From the NCBI RefSeq assembly GCF_030247185.1, contig NC_080571.1:39897502-39961501 (forward strand): a stretch of DNA of 64,000 nt, given 5' to 3'. The stretch is from Malaya genurostris (taxonomy: Eukaryota > Arthropoda > Insecta > Diptera > Culicidae). Each line of letters starts with the position of its first letter. Position 1 is the first letter of the stretch. A program made the translations under genes and the position numbers. The notes under the pieces were generated by a model. The model was not told the DNA's origin. It was given only the letters and a program-made list of their open reading frames with translations, and did no database searches. Positions 55,736-64,000 of this stretch are shown one piece after another.

Positions 55736-57647
55736 AGAAGTTGAAGGTTTACTTTTCATGCAAAAGTTTTATGAATGCGGAAGCTTTATCTCTTTCAAAA
55801 GATTGTTTAAGGAAATATTGCATTGTTTGTAATTATTTCCGCAATTGCTACTTGACTCCTATATTGCTCTATGTGACAATTTGCTAACATATCGTTTTCT
55901 TGGTTCATAAAGTAAAACATAGAAGGCGCTGAGTTGTTTTGAGTTTTGTGTTTGAATGCCAATACATTGCACAGTTGGTCCGATGAATGACCCCATTCCT
56001 CTATCTAGCCGATTGAACTGCTGTCAAACTACCATGCAGAGTGAATAATGTAGAATTTGCTAGGCATACAAACACCTCAAACCTTGGCTCGATGGTTCAT
56101 TACTACGAAAGTATAGAGTGCCATAACCAGAGTGATGTCAGCAGTTTTTTTGGAATGACAGCTTTGTTCCAAACGAACCAACGTCGTTAAATACAATGTA
56201 AAGCTAATGAAACTCAAACATTTCGAATAGAATGTTTTAAATTACGTTACTCTGATTATAGGCACTCTACATAATAGAATTTTGGCTACAGTTAGAGAGT
56301 TGGAAATCGAAATATTTTCAGGTACATATATGGTCGATAAAATTTTTTTGACGTAAATCAAATGAAGCATGGAAAAAGAGCGGAAGAGCGACTTTGAAAT
56401 GCTATTTTTATAGCTGCCGAAATTTAGGTTGCAAAAGTTGCAGAAGTGCCAGGTGCAGACATTAATCCATTTTTCACAGATTTCCTAAGCAGCTCACATT
56501 TCCATAATTTTCACTTATTCTTAGCAAAAATTATTTCTTTTATATTCCTTTGAAATATTCTTATATTCCTATGCTTCCCTCTCAAACCCTCGAAGAACTC
56601 CGCCAATTTCAATTCAAATCTATGATTTCAGATACAAACCGTTCTCAAGTAATTTCAATTCAAATCTATGGTTTCCGATACGACTCTATACGTGCGCTCG
56701 AATCAATAATTCTAATGCTAATAATGATTTCATCAGACAGACAAATCAGATTCAGGATTCGTTTCGACGTAAGATTCATTCAAATTCTTTTTGTAAACAC
56801 TATTTCTGCATCATCTGCTGGAACAAACATTGAAAACATTGGTAAGTGTAATTCGTTTAACTGGGGCAATACATTGTTATCTGTGATTCGTTTAAGATCT
56901 ATTCAAATTATTCCGGGCCGTTTCAGTGCCGACATAGTTCCGTGCACGAACAGCAATATTTTTCCACACGTTTCAATGCGTGTGTTCAAACTATTGCAAA
57001 AATGAATAAATTCCGGGTAATTCTAACGAACTATTTTGTTTATATTAATTTTGTTTGAATCTGCGATATCTCGGTTTGAAACAACTATTTTTTATATGAT
57101 CGGAAACTAATCATTTTGTTTGTTGCTTTGCTTTGCAAATCGATTAGTTTGATATTTTGTTCGATTTTAGAGTAATCGAATAATGCAAGAGTTCCGACAC
57201 CCCTACACGCAAAAACAATGATAACGCAAACACTCACAATCATTGACATTTCTTGTGAGTACCCGCATGCGTCTTCCAAAAATAATGAAGTTTTGAGTTT
57301 TGCCTACATTAAGGATTTTTATTGTTCATTGTCAATAGTATCAATACAGGATGAAAAAAAATACTACAAATATTAGGCGCCTGGCATGATTTCAGCGGGA
57401 CTAAATTGCCTTCCATGAAATTACTCATTACTGATAATTCTTTTCTTTAATAACCGAATGTTTTAGACGACTGCCATTTCCAATTCACAATGGGAAATTT
57501 AAAATAAGACAATTTCGCTTGAACAAATACAAAATTGGATTCGCCTTGGGTGCTCAATGTGGCTCCTGAATGGATCAAATGCAAGTTTCACCAACATCTA
57601 CTTATCTTTGGCACAGATCAAAGTCCATGGAATCGAGCAGAGCCACC
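55736..57647. other. intergenic; MITE copies and a transposon end
   Basis: Besides the MITE at 56114-56269, the right end of an element with GACACCCCTA stops at 57205, the inverse of TAGGGGTGTC at 46763. The 151-codon ORF at 56550-57005 contains a duplicated CAATTCAAATCTATG stretch and no domain that I recognise, so I do not call it a gene. Confidence 0.45.
56114..56269 (+). mobile_element. 156-bp MITE, relative of 34684-34855
   Basis: The left end TAGAGTGCCATAACCAGAGTG and right end ACTCTGATTATAGGCACTCTA are inverse relatives and match the ends of 34684-34855. The interior shares GGAATGACAGC and CCAAACGAAC. No clear 8-bp duplication. Confidence 0.7.
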
Positions 57648-58035
57648 TTACAGCTCGGTGTGCTGTGAGGGGAATTTTTTCAGCACAGCATGGTACAGAT
57701 TGTAGAATGCGTATACCGACACCGACAGGATCACGATCAGTGCCCCACCGAAGGCCATCGATAAGAAGTTACCGTCGATGATACCACTGCAGCTGGATCT
57801 AGGCTGGGGCGACCATAGATCCGAAGCACTCCCGCTGCTGTTTTGATTTTGTCGTTCGGCAATCAGACGCTTCATTTGGTTCAATCGTTCGCGAAGAACT
57901 TCCACCGACTCCGAAGACAGGTCATCTAACATGTAGAGTGTGGTCACTGAATGAACGAAACTTGAAACAGTTACAGCAAATCATTGACTTACCATCTCTA
58001 GAGCTAGCTGAACTTGATTTCTGCTTCGAAGACAT
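57648..58035 (-). CDS. small tail-anchored membrane protein, unidentified
   Basis: Minus-strand exons 58035-57993 and 57946-57648 (GTAAGT donor, TTCAG acceptor) give 113 residues. The Ser-rich start MSSKQKSSSASSRD leads into a predicted helical, possibly coiled-coil segment (LSSESVEVLRERLNQMKRLIAERQNQ), a Ser/Pro linker, and one hydrophobic helix at about residues 75-100 (FLSMAFGGALIVILSVSVYAFYNLY), followed by a short polar end, VLKKFPSQHTEL. This is the layout of tail-anchored proteins of the mitochondrial outer membrane or ER. I do not recognise the family. The clean splice sites and the amphipathic/hydrophobic pattern support a real gene. It is in the same orientation as Snr1, whose stop codon lies about 400 bp upstream. 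Confidence 0.75.
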
Positions 58036-58440
58036 CTTCCCTTTTGAGCGTGAGTTTAGTCGTTAGATCTAAATAATTCTGAGTCAGCCTTCTGTTTGAA
58101 CGAACAAAATATCTAGATTTCACATGAAACAAAACGTTATTTGGTGGATGCTGCACAGCGAGAATATCGATTTTTACTCTGTCAACAAATAAAATGACGT
58201 CCAGAATCGGTGCGCCGCCGCATTCGAGTAGAACATTTACCCTTCAGTAATCTGTTCCTAAGAACAGTTAATGTAATTATCATTATTAAGGAACTTTCTC
58301 TATTTGAATGGTACACAGCAATCTCGTTCATAAGAGATATATTTTAATTCGTTATTTGGATAAACATACTGTCTTATATTCGTAAACTTAAAAACTAATG
58401 TTTGAATGGTATGAGAAATATTTTTTTTGTCAGGAGCAAC
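58036..58440. other. gap between Snr1 and the tail-anchored protein gene
   Basis: About 405 bp. It holds the 5' flank of the tail-anchored gene and the 3' flank of Snr1. No other gene seen. Confidence 0.5.
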
Positions 58441-59641
58441 TTACGTATAGGTGTTGGCCAACCGACGCATTCGTCGTGTGTTACGATCTTGGTCGCGAAT
58501 TTTCTTCTCCATTTCCGCATCGGTGAGTGTCTCCAGAAACGGTGCCCATTGATCAGCATCACTCGGTGCTCTGAACGGAACTTCGACAGTGGCTAGCGGG
58601 GCCTCACTGTACGCATAAGTCCGCTGATGCCACGACAGTTGGCCGCGAATCGAATAGGAAATTGCAGTCACAAACTCTCCACCCAGACCCAATTCGGCGC
58701 ACAGTTTTACGGCAAAATCTTCGGGATTGTTTTCTTTTTCCGCCATGTCCCACTCAACCTGATCCACCAGGGACGTGTTACCAACGTGAATGTTAAGCTT
58801 TACTAACACACGTTGGTCGGAGCCTTCTTCCAGCACAACTGGTTCGCTTGGGTATGCCTCAATTTGCTGTCTAATGGCAGCGGCAATAGCCGGAACAAAC
58901 GGCGTAGTATTCAAGTCCAAGTCATCACACAATACCTCTGCGAATTGTTCTGGTGTGATCATCGATTCATTTCGATTCCAGGTGAATGTATCGCGTAATT
59001 TCTGACCTTCAATTTCCATATCCAACCGTACCGGAACCAACATTTCCGTTTGGGAAGCATTCTCGATGTTCATTGTAGGATCCGTGTCATCAAAGCACAT
59101 GGGAAATGTGCGTACTTTCTTGTTATGTACTCTGTTCCGATTAATCGGAGTCGCTTGCGGTACCGCATCCAAATGACTGGAATTTGGCATCGTTGGTACC
59201 CATGGTGGTTGTTTTTTGCTTGATTTACTCTCCCTGGGAGCGGGCAGCTCCGTTGTGGTAATCGAAACTGCTTTGTACTTCTCATCGTTCCCCTCAAGAA
59301 TCTCCTGCACTTCGGATGCTCTTAACAGCGAAACTGAACTGGCAAGAAACTGATTGCTTATTCCGGAGTCAAGTAATTTTTTTCGTTCCTCAGGGCTCAA
59401 CGTGCGCCGGAGCATGCCCGGGTATTTTTTATACAATAAACCACGAAACAGTCGGAGATAGTTACCCACCTAGAAAACAAAACGTTTAAATTTTGTTTCC
59501 TCTCAATAGCCGCAGCCATTACAAAAAGCGGCCATAACCAAAACAAGCCACTAAACTTACCTCCGAACCAATGCAAAAATATTCACCATTTTCTTCGATT
59601 TGGAAGCTTACCGGCTTATCGCCATACGTTTTAAGAGACAT
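58441..59641 (-). CDS. Snr1: SNF5-related protein 1 / SMARCB1, SWI/SNF core subunit, 2 exons
   Basis: This core subunit of the Brahma (SWI/SNF) chromatin-remodelling complex contacts the nucleosome acidic patch. Minus-strand exons 59641-59561 and 59469-58441 give 369 residues (fly Snr1 370, human 385). The N-terminal winged-helix part is MSLKTYGDKPVSFQIEENGE...VGNYLRLFRGLLYKKYP. The two SNF5 repeats are clear: LVPVRLDMEIEGQKLRDTFTW...AEVLCDDLDLN and VLVKLNIHVGNTSLVDQVEWD...KLCAELGLGGEFVTAIS. The basic C-terminal helix is EKKIRDQDRNTRRMRRLANT, ending YT-stop. The stop TAA is part of CGTAAGTTG, which also looks like a splice donor, so a short alternative last exon is possible. Confidence 0.95.
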
Positions 59642-60396
59642 CCTGGTTGCGAAACACTATTAACTGTTTAGAAAATAGCACTTTGATAAGCTAAAATTGA
59701 CTTTTTAACAACCAAGCATCACCGACGCAACAAAATCGTCCGAATCGAAGGAGCTGTCAAGTCAACACACGAACGGTATCGGTCATTAATGTCGAAAATA
59801 AGCTTAACGAAACAAGAATCTTTCCGAAAGCTCTGACGAATCAAAATGGAACCAGAAAGACAATTTTATTACCATGTCGCAAAAATCACACGATAATTCG
59901 ATCGGAAAAAACAAAAATAAACTTGTCATTTTAACCAACAGCAAAACAAAAATCTAGCGAGAAGTGAATGTTGCACCCAAAGTTGTGTCTCAAGTGAAAG
60001 CGGCACCAAATAGTGATGGCACCAAAGATAAATAATAAAGACACGTACGTGCTTATAAATATTTTAAAAAAAATGTGGTTCGTTCCCGGTACCTTCTGAA
60101 ATGACCGCACTCACCACTTGGTGGAGCGCGAGATTAATTGCATTGTTATCATTTCAACCAAAGTGTGCCATAAAATCTCAATATATACAAATGAGCTACC
60201 GAATCGAAAGGGTTCTCACGGTTTGACATTTGCATTATGAATGTATGATGGGAACTCAGCAGTGCAACCAATTTATCACCATTGGTGCCAGTTTCACGGA
60301 GGACCGTAGATGTGCGCCAAAAAAAGATCGTGACTGTCATGTCTGGAAATTCGTTTGTGATGGCACCTCGTGTCGATCGTGGTGACATCTTCAAGT
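59642..60396. other. Snr1 upstream region and repeat
   Basis: The first 150 bp should include the Snr1 promoter; no TATA box was recognised. About 60190-60400 is a dispersed repeat related (inverted) to 36835-36930. The ORF at 60149-60418 lies in that repeat. Confidence 0.45.
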
Positions 60397-60505
60397 GTTC
60401 GCCATGCTGATTGAGCAAATTTTACACACAGTTCATACACAGAAAACAGATATACAGGCTCACATATGAACTGTGTGCAAAATTTGCTCAATCAGCATGG
60501 CGAAC
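60397..60505. repeat. perfect-type hairpin, 41-bp arms
   Basis: The left arm 60397-60437 (GTTCGCCATGCTGATTGAGC...) and the right arm 60465-60505 are inverse complements with a single mismatch. The loop is 27 nt and contains AACAGATATACAGGCTC, a motif that recurs around 60588-60606 and 62930-62945. Confidence 0.8.
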
Positions 60506-60631
60506 ACGGTTTATGGTCGAGTAGGTGGCAACAGTGTTTCCAACGTATAGCAAATTTGAAATTTACACAGGATTTTAAAACATTTTGTTCGAGCCTGTAT
60601 ATCTGTTATCTGTGGTTCATATGTGAGCCTG

Positions 60632-61010
60632 CACTAAAAATAATAATCATGTTATAGTTACGTGGAAAGTTATGTGAATATTTTCCACCCTACTTTTCAA
60701 GTAGGTTTTAATAGACTGGCATTTAAACAAAATGACCATCTGAATCGGCCAGTATTAGTCGAAACTTGTTTTCGTTCGGCACGTCAGGAAAGACTTAGCA
60801 CTTCGGTGCTTATTACAAGTGTGTTGCAAATAGCAATAACTTTACGTCTGCTTAGCGGTTCAAATTGAACTGTTTAAGTTCGCAGTAAGCAGTTCAATTT
60901 GAACTGCTCTGCACTGACGAGTCTAAGACGAAACGTAAAGATAGTGATTTAAAAGCTGTTTAATGCATAATCCAGTAAAAATTACGTGTTTCATAGGTAA
61001 AATGTAATGT
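60632..61010 (-). mobile_element. MITE copy, interrupted by ~220 bp
   Basis: The ends and blocks match 13806-13951 in reverse: CACTAAAAATAATAATCATG at 60632, ATATTTTCCACCCTAC, then, after an insert at about 60730-60950, AAAAGCTGTTTAATGCATAATCC. The insert contains a small TTCAAATTGAACTG palindrome. Confidence 0.6.
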
Positions 61011-61204
61011 ACTGCTCATATAACATTTATCTATCAGTTCATATCAAATTTAGATACCAAAGAATCACTATTTTATATATTGGTTGAAGTCAAAAGGGAG
61101 ATTTCAGATTTTTATATAAATCTAAAGAATGAAAAATGACATGCAAAACAAATTATTTATTTTTTAAAATCAGCATAGAATTTTAAATAAAAAATAAAAA
61201 GCAA

Positions 61205-62655
61205 CTAATAACGTCGTGGGATCTCGAATCGACAAGCCTCCAGAAATTGTTATGTTGTCACTGCCATCCAACTGAAGCCGAAGTCGAGATCCGAGAACTC
61301 CCACAACACTACCGATGCAGGTTGAGGACCATTACATGGGTCCAGTGTCTATAGCTTCATACCGATTTTGAACTCGTTTTTCGGTGGCCTGTTTGAAGCA
61401 TTCGGCAGGAGCGGGCACACTTCCGGACCCACGCACACTCAGAAAAATTCTCACTTCAATGCTACGTGAAAACGTATGTGATTTTTATCCATAGAACTTT
61501 TCTTGTAATACTTATGTGAAGTAAAGATAGCACAGAATGAACTCATGAACTCTTAGTCCACATTTGTATCACGTAATATCTACGTCACTTTTTTTCGTAG
61601 ATTCTATAGAATAGTTTTGTGAAATTTATACCAAGTTCATTTAAATTGTACTGTAAAATTTATTTCATCTGAACTTACTTTTTACCAGAATTTTACTTAA
61701 TAGTCACATTATTTTCATGTAATTGTTACTATAAAGTTCTATATTGAATCTTAATAATGTATATTGGTATTAAAAACTAATAGATAACCTGTTGAATCAC
61801 TTGCGAAAAATATCAAAAATACAGAATACATTGTTCTAAATCCTTTCCCCGGAGCAGCTAAACAGAAGCAAACATTGTTCCCTTTAAGGAATGCATTCAG
61901 CTGGAACTAGTAGTTCAAGATGTGATTGATGTGCTTGGAACACAATCTAGAGGGTTCCCCTTTTGAACTCCGCTGTAGAAAAAAACAAAATTGAATTGTG
62001 TTTCAGTTTCGTATTTTTGGAGCACAGAATTCGCGTAATGCCAATTGGTCATGTAAATAAGTTGTTGAGGATTGGATTCGCAGAGCCATTTAGTAAACTC
62101 ACTAAATGCTACATTCGCTTATAAATTATACTTCTGCTTGTTACTAATATTAGATCTGAAAGTATAATAAAAATTAGCTAGACTTCATAACTGTCGATAA
62201 AATCAATGAGCAATTATTTACCCCAAAATCACTGTGATAAATACCGTAGAAGGGTCAAAAGGTATTTGGCCTATGTTGTCTAGGTTTTTCAACTGACGCC
62301 ATATTGCAAGCACAAAATGAACATGACAAAATGAATTCAAGTAAGTGCGTGCCACATAAAATGTATGTGACAACAGCAATAATTCTGACATATGGTTCAT
62401 TTCATATTCAATCATGATCCGCTGGTTGTTAAAAAGATCACGTAAACTCCGATGACAAAGCCATTTTTGGAATCTACGTGTTTTTTCACATAAGGCTAAC
62501 GTGTTGATTTTTTTTTAGTGCAGGCACTCGATCCAATCGAACACATGGAAACTTTCATACTGGAATGAACCGATCGATGTAGTAAAAATTGTAATTAAAT
62601 AACATTTCTCGCAAAGATTTACACTACTCACACTTTGAGAGCCACTGTTCGCCAT
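61205..62655 (-). pseudogene. Scm-like MBT gene fragment, copy 2, with exon-1 and intron remnants
   Basis: On the minus strand, an ATG at 62655 opens MANSGSQS and is followed by a donor-like GTGAGT. A short intron-like stretch then runs into an acceptor (CATTCCAG at about 62572), and the exon text HVFDWIECL. A 1,085-bp MITE (62520-61436) interrupts here. Beyond it the reading continues GSGSVPAPAECFKQ, PPKNEFKIGMKL, a stop, then STCIGSVVGVLGSRLRL with frameshifts to about 61205. The missing link present here (GSVPAP) is the part deleted in copy 1. The order matches the first MBT repeat of Scm/SCMH1 proteins. Both copies share the adjacent intron sequence and downstream MITE, so they derive from one duplicated genomic fragment. 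Confidence 0.75.
61436..62520. mobile_element. 1,085-bp MITE inside the MBT gene copy
   Basis: The ends are CACTCAGAAAAATTCTCAC at left and TTGATTTTTTTTTAGTG at right (inverse CACTAAAAAAAAATC). The interior repeats ACGTGA/TCACGT-type motifs. No coding content. It is absent from copy 1 at 13338, which serves as a related unoccupied site. Confidence 0.65.
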
Positions 62656-62675
62656 TTTCAAAATCGAGTTTTTCA

Positions 62676-62860
62676 CACTGGAAATTCACGTAGATTGTTT
62701 GACGTTTGGTCAATTCACGTAAACCTTATGTGATGACTCTATTCATTTCAGAGGATGCTCGTATAACATTCATTTTCGTGACGTAAAATATTCAATTTGA
62801 CATTTGAAACCAGTTTACGTGATTTTTCAAGTGAATCGAACGTGAATTTTTATTTGAGTG
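62676..62860 (+). mobile_element. 185-bp MITE, same family as 10160-10330
   Basis: It starts CACTGGAAATTCACGTAG and ends AACGTGAATTTTTATTTGAGTG. The interior includes TTTGACGTTTGG and AAACCAGTTTACGTGATTTT. It matches 10160-10330 in opposite orientation. It lies just upstream of the exon-1 remnant of MBT copy 2. Confidence 0.7.
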
Positions 62861-63031
62861 TGTATATCTGTTTTCTGTGGTAAACATTTTCAGATGGTAA
62901 GATTTATCACGATTCACAGATATACAGTCACAGATATACAGGCTCAAACAATTTTTTTTTCAAAATCCTGAGTAAATTTTAAATTTGCTATACGTTGGAA
63001 AAAAGGAGCTCACTACGGCCACCTACTCGAC

Positions 63032-64000
63032 TATTAGTCGCGATCTTTCAAAACGTTCCGGAACTATTACAAAGTATAGAAATATTCTAACTAAAACAAT
63101 TTGAACACTTTTCACACTTTTTCCATAAGTGTAAAAGACAACTTCCATACTGTTCAAATCACATATCAGTACAATCGAAGCAAAGCGAAAAAAACTTGTC
63201 GTTTTACCCAAGAGACGGCTACAAGTATTCGTCACACTGAATGAGCAAAAATATGACCATACGAACCGACTTCGGATATACCTGGTCCCATGAAATAATT
63301 AATCCCAATGGTGTAATGATGCCTTTTTCATAACAATCATACTATCATATGTAATACTGTGGTCTTTGAAAAAAGTTTCTTCTATTCTCGAAAGAATAAC
63401 CGAAATCGGTTCGTTTGGCTGTGCAAACGCCTCGTTGTTTCCGGCCGAGCGGCGGTGGGAGGAAAATACCGAAGAAGGATGTTTCTTTCTGATCTACACG
63501 AAAAATCGTAACATTCTTTGTCAATAATCCGTTTTTTCTCTTTTTCTGTATTTTCTTCACTAATATTTGGCTACCTTCCTAATCTTTTATAACAGACGTT
63601 AATTGATTGATTGTTTTTCTTCTGGTGAGATCTGGTGTGATTGCCAATTTGTTGAACTCGCTAGTCACGATCGGTTATCGCGTATCACGTTATCACTTCG
63701 GAACTGATTAATTGTGCAACAACTCCGATTAATGGCTAGATACTGACTCACTTAATAACGACTCATTAATTTGTCTACGGGCCGTCGCCCGAGACTAACG
63801 GCTATTACCGCGCACTCTTTACAACTGAACTAACTCCTAATTCTTCCCAACTATGGGTTTTTAAGCTCCTAACATTTACTTTCGGTAAAGCCCGAAGATT
63901 TTAGGACAAGCCGAGCTTGTGATTGTAAGTAGAAAGTTCATCCGACTTTCTCCCGAAGTTCTATCAAAATTTCCGAGAGCCGCGAACCGAAACCACTGCC
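63032..64000. other. terminal stretch, no gene; possible LTR-like DNA at the edge
   Basis: 63032-63560 has no recognisable gene. From about 63600 to the window end the base composition is more even, and the sequence has structured blocks (GGGCCGTCGCCCGAGACTAA, TAAAGCCCGAAG) without ORFs. This is reminiscent of an LTR or untranslated leader read on the minus strand. The window ends before this can be decided. Confidence 0.35.

Larger units (their letters stand above)
60516..63031. repeat. region bounded by ~95-bp inverted arms, carrying the second MBT exon copy
   Basis: The left arm 60516-60606 (GTCGAGTAGGTGGC ... CCAACGTATAGCAAATTT ... GAGCCTGTATATCTGT) is matched inversely by 62930-63031. 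Between them lie, in order, the interrupted MITE (60632-61010), MBT exon copy 2, a 1,085-bp MITE, the intron and exon-1 remnant of the gene copy, and another MITE (62676-62860). It could be a composite foldback element, or simply two copies of one repeat in opposite orientation. Confidence 0.55.

Noticed and set aside
56550..57005. 151-codon ORF MKYSYIPMLPSQ...
   Set aside because: AT-rich, contains a duplicated noncoding-type segment, has no domain, and sits in transposon DNA.
1..64000. CRISPR arrays, bacterial operons, tRNA or rRNA genes
   Set aside because: The window is eukaryotic. No spacer-repeat array, ribosomal RNA stretch or convincing tRNA cloverleaf was seen by eye; a tRNAscan run would be needed to exclude a diverged tRNA.

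Overview
The window is eukaryotic nuclear DNA from an insect, most likely a dipteran and probably a mosquito (inference). It is AT-rich and crowded with transposon debris. Its genes have short GT-AG introns and fly/mosquito-type products: a SepSecS gene (several other insect orders have lost this pathway), a cytosolic Hsc70 with a 5'-UTR intron, a janus-A/PHPT1 gene and an Snr1/SMARCB1 gene. It also carries a BEL/Pao retrotransposon and many MITEs. No species can be named from sequence alone.

Layout. 1-16.6 kb has no host gene that I recognise. It holds mariner relics (797-1712, 3046-4090, 6430-7250), an inverted pair of about 400-bp elements (5394-6371), a LINE fragment (12.2-12.9 kb), and a copy of an MBT-domain exon resembling the Polycomb-group gene Scm (13.3-13.6 kb) embedded in repeats. 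16.7-19.6 kb holds two convergent genes: SepSecS (+) and a TRUB2-like pseudouridine synthase (-). 19.8-26.4 kb is a transposon bed: a LINE ORF1 and a second ORF, each interrupted by a ~720-bp element with perfect 9-bp target duplications, then a 653-bp hAT-like element with an 8-bp duplication. 26.5-30.6 kb holds janA/PHPT1 (+) tail-to-tail with Hsc70 (-). 31-37 kb holds a Tc1/mariner relic and several hAT-like MITEs. 38.4-39.8 kb is a six-exon TMEM185 gene. 42.6-46.6 kb holds PRPF38A (+) convergent with WDR3/Utp12 (-). 47.9-55.7 kb is a nearly complete but broken BEL/Pao element with almost identical LTRs and a MITE inside pol. 57.6-59.6 kb holds a small tail-anchored membrane protein gene (-) and Snr1 (-). 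60-64 kb is repeats, including a second degenerate copy of the Scm-like MBT exon with part of its upstream intron and first exon.

The host genes are housekeeping genes without an obvious shared pathway: selenocysteine synthesis, RNA modification, splicing, ribosome assembly, chaperone, histidine dephosphorylation and SWI/SNF remodelling. The unusual content is in the mobile fraction: repeated copies of an Scm-type gene fragment inside transposon-rich DNA, a short element family making 9-bp target duplications, and several hAT-like MITEs whose ends carry different short motif arrays. All family assignments come from reading motifs by eye; no search was run.
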